Counted from the first letter of the stretch, positions 13,288 to 20,501 are shown. The stretch: 24,729 bases of DNA from a virus (IMGVR_UViG_3300019880_000035:1-24729), one strand, 5' to 3'. Program-made: numbers and translations. The notes: a model not told the origin generated them from the letters alone.

Positions 13288-13566
13288 ATCTTGTTCAAGA
13301 AGATCGGTCTGCATGTTTATCAACCACTCATAAATGTGTTGTCGAAGTACCTTGTAACCAATTGCTCCACCAAATTTGATTGCCTTTAAACGACCAGATT
13401 TGATATGAGCCTTTACTGTCATCTCTGTTATATCGAGTCTTTCAGCAACATCTGAAATGGAGTAAACATCTAGATCAAGCATTCCGCGACGAGAAGGAAA
13501 ACCCAAAGCGACTTCCTCTTCTTCTGTTATCGGTCGAGTTTCTTCGGGAAGGACTAAGTTCTGCAT
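13234..13566 (-). CDS. HTH DNA-binding protein of excisionase/MerR-like type
   Basis: 110 residues, ATG at 13566 reading leftward. A longer frame to 13602 exists, but it overlaps the helicase start further and has no better signal. Residues 34-82 carry a helix-turn-helix of the excisionase/HTH_17 type: VYSISDVAERLDITEMTVKA, then SGRLKAIKFGGAIGYKV and an IYEWL helix. It probably binds DNA as a small regulator. The start lies close to that of the DnaB gene on the other strand, so it may repress its own promoter and the helicase transcript. No ribosome site is visible. The end overlaps the gene at 12973-13287. Confidence 0.8.
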   Translation of the reverse strand: MQNLVLPEETRPITEEEEVALGFPSRRGMLDLDVYSISDVAERLDITEMTVKAHIKSGRLKAIKFGGAIGYKVLRQHIYEWLINMQTDLLEQDLTRPATRGSKNLSNGSK

Positions 13567-13581
13567 GAATCTATGAGAGAA

Positions 13582-13590
13582 ATGATACCA
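13582..13590 (-). promoter_or_regulatory. Extended -10 promoter of the minus-strand HTH gene
   Basis: On the minus strand TGG plus TATCAT (13590-13582) is an extended -10 element. It ends 15 bases before the ATG at 13566, so the mRNA would have a leader of about eight bases and no ribosome site. A weak TTGATG lies 19 bases upstream. Confidence 0.45.
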
Positions 13591-14886
13591 GAAAACAACC
13601 ACCCCCCATCAAATGAGGATGCCGAGCGCGCCCTGTTGGGGACGATGCTTCACTTTCCTGAAACGGTAGGCGAAGTGGCGTCACTTCTTCGCCCCCACCA
13701 TTTTTACAATGGCTCTCACGATTGGATTTATTCAGTCTTAACTGAAATGTATCTCCATCAAATTCCAATTGATAACGTGACCGTTGCGGCTGAACTTGAA
13801 AAGGCAGGAAAGCTAGAGCGTATAGGTGGAAGAACAAAAATCGTTCAACTTCAATCTGAAGGATATGTCCGACAGAATGCAGTTCACTATGCAAACATTA
13901 TTTTTGACTGTTTTCAAAAAAGACAGATCATTGATATAGCTAAGGAAATAGTTTATCGACGGATGGACGAAGGACTATCCGCTAATGAATTACTGGACGA
14001 AACACTTCAGAAATATTTCGCGTTGACAGGTACGACCGGAAGGGTTGCAGAAAGACTAGGTGACAATGCGATCACGGATTACATTACGATCCTTCAGAAT
14101 CCGCAACCACAAAAATTGTCGTGGCCTTGGAGTAATCTCGATAAGATTCTCCACGGTCTTTATCCCGGTGAAATGACAGTAATCGGAGGACGACCCGGTA
14201 GCGGTAAAACTGCGTTCGCGTTGAACTTAGCATTAGACCTTGGAATGGAGAAGAAAAAACCCATCGGAATTTTCTCTCTTGAAATGTCGAAACAGTCATT
14301 GGTAAACCGCATGTTGTCACAGTTGGCAAGTGTTGATTCGTCCCTACTAAGGGATGCACAGATCGGCCCTGAAGAGTGGGAGCGGGTTCTAGAAGCTTCC
14401 ATAACGTTGTCACAGGCTCCGATATATGTCGATGATGACTCGTCGCTAAGTGAGATGGACTTGATTACCAAGACTAGAAAAATGAAGTATCAGTTCGGAG
14501 TTGAATGCATCATCTTGGATTATTTGCAACTCTTGAAATCTTCAGGTAAGCCCGGTAATCGAGAGCAGGAAGTTTCAGGATTCGCACAGACAGCAAAAAG
14601 AATTGCGCGTGAATTAGACGTTGCAGTAGTTGTTCTTTCCTCTCTTAATCGTGGGCCAGAATTTCGTGAGGATCACCGTCCATTAATCTCTGACTTTAGA
14701 GAGAGTGGTGGAATTGAAAATGAAGCCGATGTGATTCTTGGCCTTTATCGGGATCACTACTACAACCCATCAGCTAACCCATACGACGCGGAAGTAATTG
14801 TGTTAAAACAGCGCAATGGCCCGACCGGAACTGTTGCTCTGAAGTTTGAAAAGAAGTACACGATGTTTTGGAGTGAAACACATTAA
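13582..14886 (+). CDS. dnaB: Replicative DNA helicase DnaB
   Basis: 434 residues from ATG 13582, chosen because GAGAGAA precedes it as at other starts here; ATG 13573 adds three residues. The N-terminal DnaB domain is recognised by NEDAERALLGTML and RPHHFY. The RecA-like motor has Walker A GGRPGSGKT (about 202-210), SLEMSK, Walker B CIILDYLQLL, LSSLNRGPE, and the arginine-finger region DFRESGGIENEAD. Length is typical. It unwinds DNA at the phage fork as a hexamer. No helicase loader or primase is visible, so these may come from elsewhere or from the host. It is oriented head-to-head with the HTH gene. Confidence 0.96.
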   Translation: MIPENNHPPSNEDAERALLGTMLHFPETVGEVASLLRPHHFYNGSHDWIYSVLTEMYLHQIPIDNVTVAAELEKAGKLERIGGRTKIVQLQSEGYVRQNAVHYANIIFDCFQKRQIIDIAKEIVYRRMDEGLSANELLDETLQKYFALTGTTGRVAERLGDNAITDYITILQNPQPQKLSWPWSNLDKILHGLYPGEMTVIGGRPGSGKTAFALNLALDLGMEKKKPIGIFSLEMSKQSLVNRMLSQLASVDSSLLRDAQIGPEEWERVLEASITLSQAPIYVDDDSSLSEMDLITKTRKMKYQFGVECIILDYLQLLKSSGKPGNREQEVSGFAQTAKRIARELDVAVVVLSSLNRGPEFREDHRPLISDFRESGGIENEADVILGLYRDHYYNPSANPYDAEVIVLKQRNGPTGTVALKFEKKYTMFWSETH

Positions 14887-15138
14887 ATGGAAAATGATAT
14901 CGATATTTCGATGTACGGTGCCGAACGGCGCATTAGACCCAATGGCGACAGGATTACGATTATGCCATCAGATAAATTTGACAATATCCTAAGAGTAGTT
15001 GAAGTCGCCAAGAAGATAATTAACACTAGGAACTACAAACGCTATCTATCTCCCGGTGATAAAGCACAAAATTCTCTAACCGGAAGATTTGAAGATGGGT
15101 TAGATGAACTTGAAACTAATATCAATTCAATTAAATGA
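14887..15138 (+). CDS. Unrecognised protein after dnaB
   Basis: 83 residues, ATG immediately after the dnaB stop. It begins with an acidic segment, has a basic centre (AERRIRPNGDRITIM) and then a helical region (FDNILRVVEVAKKIINTRNYKRYL). The string YLSPGDKAQNSLTGRFEDGLDELE is unlike any family I know. It ends in an ATGA overlap. Possibly a small helicase partner by position only. Confidence 0.65.
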   Translation: MENDIDISMYGAERRIRPNGDRITIMPSDKFDNILRVVEVAKKIINTRNYKRYLSPGDKAQNSLTGRFEDGLDELETNINSIK

Positions 15139-15308
15139 CAAATCTAGCAAGGGGAATGTGCGCTCACCATCTTCCGGCTGGCCCTGAAGATTACAGAGCT
15201 AGATATAAATGGGCACAAGCGAAACTTAAAAATGGAGAACGACAGAAGCAATGTAGGAATTGCCGATACTGGTTCTTCAAAGAGGAAATGGGTAATGAAC
15301 AGACTTAA
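15135..15308 (+). CDS. Small zinc protein
   Basis: 57 residues, ATGA-coupled. C40 and C43 (KQCRNCRYW) form a single CxxC followed by aromatic WFFKEE; the N-terminus has CAHHLP at 9-14, which could supply further ligands. The segment YRARYKWAQAKLKNGERQ before the CxxC is a charged helix. Such peptides are common in phages, and I take it as a small nucleic-acid- or protein-binding finger. It overlaps the next gene by 14 bases. Confidence 0.7.
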   Translation: MTNLARGMCAHHLPAGPEDYRARYKWAQAKLKNGERQKQCRNCRYWFFKEEMGNEQT

Positions 15309-15450
15309 TCAATGTACCTTTAGATGGACAACTCCAAGAGTTCTTAAAACAGATAAGCCAAACAATCACGAATGCATAAGGAATGTTCACAAAGATAAAC
15401 TCCATATTTGCTATTGTGGTACGGAATATAGAGTTAAATTAACAGAATGA
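15295..15450 (+). CDS. Small Cys/His peptide
   Basis: 51 residues from ATG 15295, chosen because GAGGAAA stands ahead of it; an upstream in-frame ATG at 15232 has no such site. The Cys/His spacing fits a zinc site: C7, H25, C27, H32, H37, C39, C41 (HECIRN, HKDKLHICYCG). This 'HxC...HxxxxxHxCxCG' type is familiar from actinobacteriophage genomes, without a known role. It ends in an ATGA overlap. Confidence 0.65.
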   Translation: MNRLNQCTFRWTTPRVLKTDKPNNHECIRNVHKDKLHICYCGTEYRVKLTE

Positions 15451-15680
15451 CAATTGGAATGCTCATGGATCAACTTAAAGATTTAGGAATTCGACGGTTC
15501 TGCTTTAGGGATCATCATGGCGAATATGAAGCGATGGTAGTCAATGATGACGGAGATGTATTTGGAGTTAAGAACGAGACTATAGACGGCGCTGCAACAG
15601 ATTTACTCGATGCAATCCGAACAAGAAAAATACTAGGGAGTGATGGATGGCAAGAGCTACTAAACCCAAACCTAAATTAA
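15447..15680 (+). CDS. Small unrecognised protein
   Basis: 77 residues, ATGA-coupled. It opens MTIGMLMDQLKDLG and continues with a strand-rich part (FCFRDHHGEYEAMVVNDDGDVFGV), the same order as the proteins at 835-1005 and 21466-21651. A C-terminal helix (GAATDLLDAIRTRKIL) follows. It overlaps the next gene in another frame by 34 bases. Confidence 0.7.
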   Translation: MTIGMLMDQLKDLGIRRFCFRDHHGEYEAMVVNDDGDVFGVKNETIDGAATDLLDAIRTRKILGSDGWQELLNPNLN

Positions 15681-15823
15681 TCGATTTGTTTCATGATTGG
15701 ACTAAGGCAATGGATAATGCAACTTCAGCATCATCGAAAATGTCCATAACCCCGGCGTTAATGAAAGCGGAAGAAGAAACATACAACATCTTTTATGAGG
15801 CTTTAAAGAAATGCAATTGTTAA
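15647..15823 (+). CDS. Small helical protein
   Basis: 58 residues from ATG 15647, with AGGGAG ahead of it. It has a basic start (MARATKPKPKLID) and then two amphipathic helices (LFHDWTKAMDNA, PALMKAEEETYNIFYEALKK), ending in CNC. The frame overlaps both its neighbours. No family is recognised. Confidence 0.6.
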   Translation: MARATKPKPKLIDLFHDWTKAMDNATSASSKMSITPALMKAEEETYNIFYEALKKCNC

Positions 15824-16230
15824 TCACTACGATCTTTGCGTTTACTACCTATCTCTTTATAGCAGTTTTGTTTTTTATTACAGGCTATAACTTCCACAAA
15901 ATTCGAGTAGCAAGGCGACAAAAGATGGAGTTAGAAGCAGCACATACAGGCGTACACAGACACGACGTTCCAGAAACTACACAGATAGTTGATGGTAAAA
16001 GATATTCCAGCATGGATTCTAAGTGCATTGCGCAGGGTTCAACGATGCTTGGATGGGCGTGGCTTATGCGATCAAATAACAATAACTACTACATGATTTC
16101 GCAAAGCATTCTTGGACAGGGGATTTTTCCACAAACACAGGAACAGGCAATTGCATTTCATACATCATGTAGTGTCCGTGAAGTTCCATTTGACAAAGCA
16201 TTTCCCGGCGTGAAGATTCAAGATGCTTAA
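15811..16230 (+). CDS. Membrane-anchored protein, unrecognised
   Basis: 139 residues from ATG 15811, overlapping the upstream gene. Residues 3-25 (LLITTIFAFTTYLFIAVLFF) form a membrane helix, followed by a basic stop-transfer stretch (HKIRVARRQK). The soluble part has two cysteines (SKCIAQG and HTSCSVREV) and is otherwise unremarkable. A type I or N-in anchored phage protein with the domain in the cytoplasm is likely. Function unknown. Confidence 0.7.
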   Translation: MQLLITTIFAFTTYLFIAVLFFITGYNFHKIRVARRQKMELEAAHTGVHRHDVPETTQIVDGKRYSSMDSKCIAQGSTMLGWAWLMRSNNNNYYMISQSILGQGIFPQTQEQAIAFHTSCSVREVPFDKAFPGVKIQDA

Positions 16231-16423
16231 GTCTCAGCATATTTGTAGTCGTGGGTGTAATGGAGATTTGCATGGAGAATTAGTTTCAAATCCTCCAAAT
16301 GGCGTCCTGCAACTTCAGACACTTCAGAGTTGGTTGGATGCGCGAGAACTTCAGGGAAAGGAAATTGAAGTCTTTATTCAGGGTGGCAATAAAAAATATA
16401 TGGCAATATTTTGGATAGAGTGA
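16223..16423 (+). CDS. Small unrecognised protein
   Basis: 66 residues from ATG 16223, overlapping the upstream stop by 8 bases and ending in TGATG with the next gene. It begins LKSQHICSRGCNGDLHGEL, with C8 and C12, and continues with a helix (TLQSWLDARELQ) and a strand (EIEVFIQ, KYMAIFWIE). No family is known. Confidence 0.65.
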   Translation: MLKSQHICSRGCNGDLHGELVSNPPNGVLQLQTLQSWLDARELQGKEIEVFIQGGNKKYMAIFWIE

Positions 16424-16680
16424 TGCGTAAGCATGTTTTTGAAGGTTCGCCCGGTTCAGATAATTGTATGCATTCGACATACTCATTTCCGCGTGAGGAA
16501 ACTTGTGGTAAGAGGCGTAATGATGAATCGATCCATATTCCAAAGAAGATCGTTAAGAATATTCATCCACCTAAAGATCCAAAGAAGCGTAGGAAAATCG
16601 GATGGGAAACAAAGCTGAAGCTAAAGCGCAAGGTTAAAAATGCAATGGCGAAGCAGAGTAGAAAGAAGAATCGGGTGTGA
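16423..16680 (+). CDS. Small Cys/His protein with basic tail
   Basis: 85 residues from ATG 16423 in a TGATG overlap; an upstream in-frame ATG exists at 16411. The N-terminal part holds H4, C15, H17, C28 and H37 (SDNCMHSTYS, REETCGKRRNDESIH), a zinc-binding pattern of the 'CGxxxxxxxH' kind common in actinobacteriophages. The last 40 residues are strongly basic (PPKDPKKRRKIGWETKLKLK, then RKVKNAMAKQSRKKNR). DNA or RNA binding is likely from composition. It is followed immediately by the next gene. Confidence 0.7.
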   Translation: MRKHVFEGSPGSDNCMHSTYSFPREETCGKRRNDESIHIPKKIVKNIHPPKDPKKRRKIGWETKLKLKRKVKNAMAKQSRKKNRV

Positions 16681-17096
16681 TGCATATAATCCTTTCCGAG
16701 ATTCTAACAACCGAATACGTTATATCAACGCCATTTAATGCGTTGCTTGGGAGGGTTCCGGTTGTTGTGTATGCAGTATTGGATAACACGGTAGTTCTAC
16801 AGATAATCGGAGAAGATTTAAGAAAGGTAGTTCGTCACGATTTAATTAATGTTGATCCAGATAAGTTAAGGGCGCGTCCTTCTCCGATACTGGACGCACT
16901 TCACAAGTCTCGGGAAAAAGGAAGGTTAAACTCTCGTAAAACACATGACAAAGGAATCGAAACAGAAGAAGATACAAGCAGCGACTATTTTACAGAATCA
17001 ATTGCGATTTCAGAAAATAAGAACGGATGGGCCAAATACGACCCGGTGGAAGTCTTGGCGAAAAACGCAAAGAGCGATAGCAGTCAAGAGGGCTAA
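16680..17096 (+). CDS. Unrecognised protein overlapping an HNH gene
   Basis: 138 residues from ATG 16680, which shares an A with the upstream TGA. The N-terminal 65 residues are hydrophobic and beta-rich (VPVVVYAVLDNTVVLQIIGE), perhaps a small barrel. The C-terminal 50 residues are acidic and low-complexity and are encoded by the 152 bases that also encode the N-terminus of the HNH nuclease in another frame. One of the two frames may be shorter than drawn. No family is recognised. Confidence 0.6.
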   Translation: MHIILSEILTTEYVISTPFNALLGRVPVVVYAVLDNTVVLQIIGEDLRKVVRHDLINVDPDKLRARPSPILDALHKSREKGRLNSRKTHDKGIETEEDTSSDYFTESIAISENKNGWAKYDPVEVLAKNAKSDSSQEG

Positions 17097-17430
17097 TGGA
17101 AGTTGTGAGTTACATCCTACATATGGAGAAACTTTAACTTGGCATCATCCCTTTGGAAGATCACATATAATTTCGGAACCGTGGGCATCGTGGTATCCGA
17201 TAACAATTATGTTATGTGGCGGCGATCACATGGACGTTCATATTGATATTAAATTAAGGCGAATAGTTGAGTGGGGTGCAGTTGAAAGATTTGTCGTCGC
17301 TACCAATTGGCAAGATCGATTTTGGGAATCAGGAGACTGGTCGCCTATTGAAATAATCAAAACAATGATAAGACAACTAGAAAATGATGGGAGGACTCCT
17401 GATGACTTTTCAGCTATCAGAAGTATATGA
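16945..17430 (+). CDS. HNH endonuclease-like protein
   Basis: 161 residues from ATG 16945; TTG 17002 is a later alternative start. Zinc and catalytic residues of an HNH domain are visible: C54 and H57 (SCELHP), HHPFGR with H67-H68, LCGGDHMDVH with C91, H95 and H99. The basic N-terminal segment (RWKSWRKTQRAIAVKRA) fits the usual approach to the fold. HNH proteins of this size are nicking or double-strand nucleases, often involved in packaging or homing; here it sits among replication genes. A long overlap with the upstream frame (152 bases) is unusual. Confidence 0.8.
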   Translation: MTKESKQKKIQAATILQNQLRFQKIRTDGPNTTRWKSWRKTQRAIAVKRANGSCELHPTYGETLTWHHPFGRSHIISEPWASWYPITIMLCGGDHMDVHIDIKLRRIVEWGAVERFVVATNWQDRFWESGDWSPIEIIKTMIRQLENDGRTPDDFSAIRSI

Positions 17431-17632
17431 AGAATTGACTAAAGAAAAGACAAAGGTACATCTAGCTAGTGAACGTATTGAGTATTACACTAAGTATCTT
17501 GAACTTCTAGATAAATTTGAAAAATCTATCGAAGAATGTAAGCCCCAATACGAAATAAATATGCTCCGTAAAAAAGTTAACAATGCAAGAATTCGAATTG
17601 AATCTTGGTTAAAAAGGGAAGAGGTTGCATGA
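17402..17632 (+). CDS. Coiled-coil protein
   Basis: 76 residues from ATG 17402, chosen because GGAGG lies at 17391-17395; ATG 17384 is in frame without such a site. The whole protein is a heptad-like helix (VYEELTKEKTKVHLASERIE, then YLELLDKFEKSIEE and LRKKVNNARIRIESWL). It overlaps the HNH end by 29 bases and the SSB start by four. It may pair with SSB or another protein, but this is only inferred from position. Confidence 0.7.
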   Translation: MTFQLSEVYEELTKEKTKVHLASERIEYYTKYLELLDKFEKSIEECKPQYEINMLRKKVNNARIRIESWLKREEVA

Positions 17633-17952
17633 GTTTAAATCAAGTGGCATTAATGGGTAAAATTTCAAACGATCCCTCAATGAAATATTCAACCAATGGG
17701 CTGGCTATTACGGAGTTTGTTCTTGAAACAACTGGTAGTCCCAATCGCCCAAATGACAAACATAAAATTGTTTGTTTTGGAAAGGGTGAAGGCGATGATG
17801 GCGTGGCTGGATTCGTAGCACAAAATATGGGAAAGGGTACGCTCGTTATTGTAGTAGGTCGATTGTCAGGTCAAGAGTTCACTACAAAAGAAAACAAAAC
17901 ATTCCTTAATTCACAAGTCAATGCATTTAGTGTTGAAAAGATAGGCGAGTAA
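17629..17952 (+). CDS. ssb: Single-stranded DNA-binding protein
   Basis: 107 residues from ATG 17629, in an ATGA overlap; the frame is open upstream but has no better start. The OB-fold is recognised from SLNQVALMGKISNDPSMKY, then TNGLAITEFVLETTG, HKIVCFGKGE, AGFVAQNMGKGTLVIVVGRLS and NSQVNAFSVEKIGE. This is the bacterial SSB pattern at a short length. The glycine- and acid-rich C-terminal tail that recruits partners in host SSB is absent. It coats single-stranded DNA during phage replication and recombination. Confidence 0.9.
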   Translation: MSLNQVALMGKISNDPSMKYSTNGLAITEFVLETTGSPNRPNDKHKIVCFGKGEGDDGVAGFVAQNMGKGTLVIVVGRLSGQEFTTKENKTFLNSQVNAFSVEKIGE

Positions 17953-18287
17953 TGCTAACTTTTGAACAGTTACGATTAAAGAATGGTTTAAGGTGTGAGA
18001 GAGATTTTCACCCAATAGATGATTGGTCTGAAACTGATTGGGCTACAGCGTTCGGTGGTGAATGTGGAGAAGCGTTAAATCTAATCAAGAAGCGACGCCG
18101 CAAAACTACTGATGGACTTCAATACGCTATGGATGCCCCCACGATTGATGAAGTAGTGGACGAACTAGCAGATGCAGTTATCTATGCTGATCTTCTTTGC
18201 ACTCGTATGGGGGCAAATTTAGAAGATGGAATTCGTCGTAAATTTAATGAAGTAAGTGAAAGAATAAATAGTAAGGTAACAATATAA
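17952..18287 (+). CDS. MazG-like nucleotide pyrophosphohydrolase
   Basis: 111 residues, TAATG start. The MazG-like signature is present: TAFGGECGEA with E37 and E40, and DEVVDELADAVIYADLL with E71 and D74, the four acidic residues that hold the magnesium ions. Proteins of this fold hydrolyse NTPs or dNTPs to monophosphates. In phages they may clean nucleotide pools or lower alarmone levels. A second, divergent MazG-like gene lies at 22917-23291. Confidence 0.87.
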   Translation: MLTFEQLRLKNGLRCERDFHPIDDWSETDWATAFGGECGEALNLIKKRRRKTTDGLQYAMDAPTIDEVVDELADAVIYADLLCTRMGANLEDGIRRKFNEVSERINSKVTI

Positions 18288-18673
18288 TGTACGAGTATGA
18301 AGCTACATTGGTAGCGGTTCATGATGGCGATACTATTACACTAGATATTGATTTAGGTTTCAGTATTCATTTCTTAACTCCGAAAGTTGGTAACACTCCA
18401 CAGTCATTTAGATTCAATGGATACGATGCGCCCGAATTAGGACGACCAGATAAGCTTGGTGAAAAAGCAAAGGCCGCAGTTATCCTATGGTTTGGCGCTC
18501 ATGGTGGGCCGTATCACATCCAAACTTTTAAAGATCACGCCGAGAAATACGGAAGATACTTACTGGATTATGTAGTATCGTCTGTAGATAATCATGAATT
18601 GATTAATGATATGGTAATTCTTGGATATTTGAAAACCTATACGGGATCAGGTCCAAAACCTTCATGGCCGTGA
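18287..18673 (+). CDS. SNase-like (thermonuclease-fold) nuclease
   Basis: 128 residues, TAATG start. The staphylococcal-nuclease fold is seen: ATLVAVHDGDTITLDIDLG (D13, D15, T16), FRFNGYDAPE (R42, D47, E50) and EKYGRYL (R90). These match the calcium ligands and catalytic Arg/Glu of the family, so activity is likely. No signal peptide is present, so it acts in the cytoplasm, perhaps on host DNA or RNA. The stop lies inside the RusA start region. Confidence 0.87.
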   Translation: MYEYEATLVAVHDGDTITLDIDLGFSIHFLTPKVGNTPQSFRFNGYDAPELGRPDKLGEKAKAAVILWFGAHGGPYHIQTFKDHAEKYGRYLLDYVVSSVDNHELINDMVILGYLKTYTGSGPKPSWP

Positions 18674-19302
18674 GTGAAGAAATTGAGTCAGATGAAAATA
18701 TTGAAGATTATGGAGAAGAGTTTCCAGTTCGTCCCACGCCTGAATTAATTATTTTTGAAATATTAATTGATGGCGATCCAGTTTCAAAACAACGTCCAAG
18801 ATTTGCCCCTAATCGCGGGGGAAGATATTACACGCCTAAAAAATCAGTAGAGGCTGAAGGATATATTGCAGACCAAATAGTAGAAGTCTATAAAGACGCT
18901 CCTGATGATAAAACTATTTTTGGAATGTGGCTTCGATTCTTTTCTAAAACTTACCAACGACGCGATGTAGATAATATGGTTAAACTTGTGTTTGATGCCT
19001 GCAATGGAGTTGTTTGGAAGGATGACGCACAGGTAGTAGAATTAATTGCAACAGTTAGAAGGGCCGCAGTTTTTCCAAGAACCGAAATTGTTTGTTATAG
19101 AAAATTAGGATCGCAACTTTATCACACTATTAATTGCGACTATTGTGGAAAAGAAAGAAGAGCATATCCTTCCTTAACTAAAATGGAACATAATTTTTGT
19201 GATAAAAAATGTATGGGTCTTTGGAGAACTCAACAAACTGAAAAAAGAAACGAGGAACTTCTAAAGGCAATGGGACTTCGTCCTAAAATTGACTCAACAT
19301 AA
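18664..19302 (+). CDS. rusA: RusA-family Holliday junction resolvase with C-terminal zinc finger
   Basis: 212 residues from ATG 18664; GTG 18670 is close by. The RusA core spans about 28-148: GDPVSKQRPRFA at 37-48, RYYTPKKSVEAE, QRRDVDNMVKLVFDACNG with D101 and D103, and VVWKDDAQV with D120 and D121. These acids match the catalytic aspartates of RusA. A zinc finger is appended at 158-183 (C158, C161, C179, C183), which plain RusA lacks (about 120 residues). It should cut four-way junctions made by phage recombination. The zinc finger may help bind branched DNA. Confidence 0.9.
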   Translation: MAVSEEIESDENIEDYGEEFPVRPTPELIIFEILIDGDPVSKQRPRFAPNRGGRYYTPKKSVEAEGYIADQIVEVYKDAPDDKTIFGMWLRFFSKTYQRRDVDNMVKLVFDACNGVVWKDDAQVVELIATVRRAAVFPRTEIVCYRKLGSQLYHTINCDYCGKERRAYPSLTKMEHNFCDKKCMGLWRTQQTEKRNEELLKAMGLRPKIDST

Positions 19303-19636
19303 ATCACAATCAAAGTCGAAATACAAGACGTTTGATTGGAATGACTCTTTAATAGTAGCAATTCAGAAACGCACACTAGGACACGCTAAAACTTCAGCAT
19401 TGCTCTCTAGAATCGTTATGAGGTCATACAATCGTGCATCCGCATTGGGTTTCCTTAATCATTTATCTAACCTAGGTTTCTATGGAGAAGATATCTGGTA
19501 CGGATTTGAGAACTATTGTCAATCAGATCAACAGATGTTTGAAGCAGTTGTGGAAATAGAGGATAAAGGCTTCTATAACTTCATTTTAGATTACAAAGGC
19601 CAACAGGCACTTAAAGCATTAAAAGGAAAAGATTAA
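19289..19636 (+). CDS. Unrecognised protein
   Basis: 115 residues from TTG 19289, which overlaps the RusA end by 14 bases. The N-terminus is basic and Ser/Lys-rich; the rest is helical with aromatic clusters (FYGEDIWYGFENYC and YNFILDYKGQQAL). There is no zinc pair and no membrane segment. I recognise no family. Confidence 0.7.
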   Translation: MTQHKSQSKSKYKTFDWNDSLIVAIQKRTLGHAKTSALLSRIVMRSYNRASALGFLNHLSNLGFYGEDIWYGFENYCQSDQQMFEAVVEIEDKGFYNFILDYKGQQALKALKGKD

Positions 19637-19837
19637 ATGTTAGACGAAAATGAGATAAGAGAACTTCAGAAAGTTAAGGATGCAGTTGATTGCGCGGTTA
19701 GATTTCTCGTAAAGAGAGATGAAATGAATGCGGAAATGCACCTATCCACAACTCCCAGATATTCGCCGTTAACCGTAAGATTAGAAGCGGCACAGATGAC
19801 GTTGGGCGCAATTGTTGATCCACCAACTAATTTCTGA
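19637..19837 (+). CDS. Small helical protein
   Basis: 66 residues, ATG directly after the upstream stop, with AAAGGA ahead. It is a helix-rich acidic start (NEIRELQKVKDAVDCAVRFL) followed by a loop region, ending with GAIVDPPTNF. The end overlaps the next ATG. Function unknown. Confidence 0.65.
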   Translation: MLDENEIRELQKVKDAVDCAVRFLVKRDEMNAEMHLSTTPRYSPLTVRLEAAQMTLGAIVDPPTNF

Positions 19838-20280
19838 TGTATAATATCTTAGTAACAGGCGATAGATTCTGGATTGAATATTCAGTAGTTTACGAAGCCT
19901 TAGCAAAAGCATGGGATGATTTTGTAAAAACTTCTCCCGCGAAAAGCACACGGAATATCACAGTCGTTCACGGTGCAGCGAAGGGTGCGGATACACATGC
20001 TGGATTTGCAGCACACAAATTAGGAATGGGAGTTCGTACCTATCCCGCTAATTGGAATAAATACAAGAAGGGCGCAGGTCCGATTCGTAACTCTCTTATG
20101 TTGAAAGAAAACAAGATCGATATAGTTCTGGCGTTCCACGATCACATCAAGGAAAGTAAAGGAACCCTTGATATGGTCAAGAAAGCATTGGAACTTAGAA
20201 TTCCAGTTCGATTACATCAGTCAGATGGAAGTCATCTTATGTTTTGGGAACTTCCAGTATTCCTTGACTTCATAAAATGA
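19837..20280 (+). CDS. SLOG-domain (DUF2493/YspA-like) protein
   Basis: 147 residues from ATG 19837. The Rossmann-like SLOG fold of the DUF2493 family is clear: ILVTGDRFW at 4-12, VVHGAAKGADTHAG at 43-56, PANWNKYKKGAGPIRN at 70-85, and VLAFHDHIKESKGTLDM, then KALELRIPV. SLOG domains bind or process nucleotide derivatives, and relatives occur in nucleotide-signal defence and stress systems. In phages the function of DUF2493 is unknown. Two MazG-like genes and an HD hydrolase in the same region hint at nucleotide management. Confidence 0.9.
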   Translation: MYNILVTGDRFWIEYSVVYEALAKAWDDFVKTSPAKSTRNITVVHGAAKGADTHAGFAAHKLGMGVRTYPANWNKYKKGAGPIRNSLMLKENKIDIVLAFHDHIKESKGTLDMVKKALELRIPVRLHQSDGSHLMFWELPVFLDFIK

Positions 20281-20501
20281 ATTGCCCTATATTGGAATGC
20301 CCTAACAAAGCAACCAAGACAATTGAAATTCACATCAACTCATACACAGATCATACAAAGAGAACGCGGCGACGCTGCGTTTTAAAGACTAAGGTTTGTA
20401 TCGACCATCAGTATGTTCACGGATATGCATGGACGAGAGCGCCATATCCAATGATTCATCAAGGCGCATTTCCCGCAGACTACAAAGAGTTTCATAAATG
20501 A
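20277..20501 (+). CDS. Small zinc-binding protein
   Basis: 74 residues, ATGA-coupled. C3 and C8 (NCPILECPN) and C34 and C41 with H44 (RCVLKTKVCIDH) look like a two-part zinc site of the 'CPxxxCxNxA...CxxH' kind. The centre is basic (HTKRTRRRC). It ends in an ATGA overlap with another zinc peptide. Confidence 0.7.
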   Translation: MNCPILECPNKATKTIEIHINSYTDHTKRTRRRCVLKTKVCIDHQYVHGYAWTRAPYPMIHQGAFPADYKEFHK

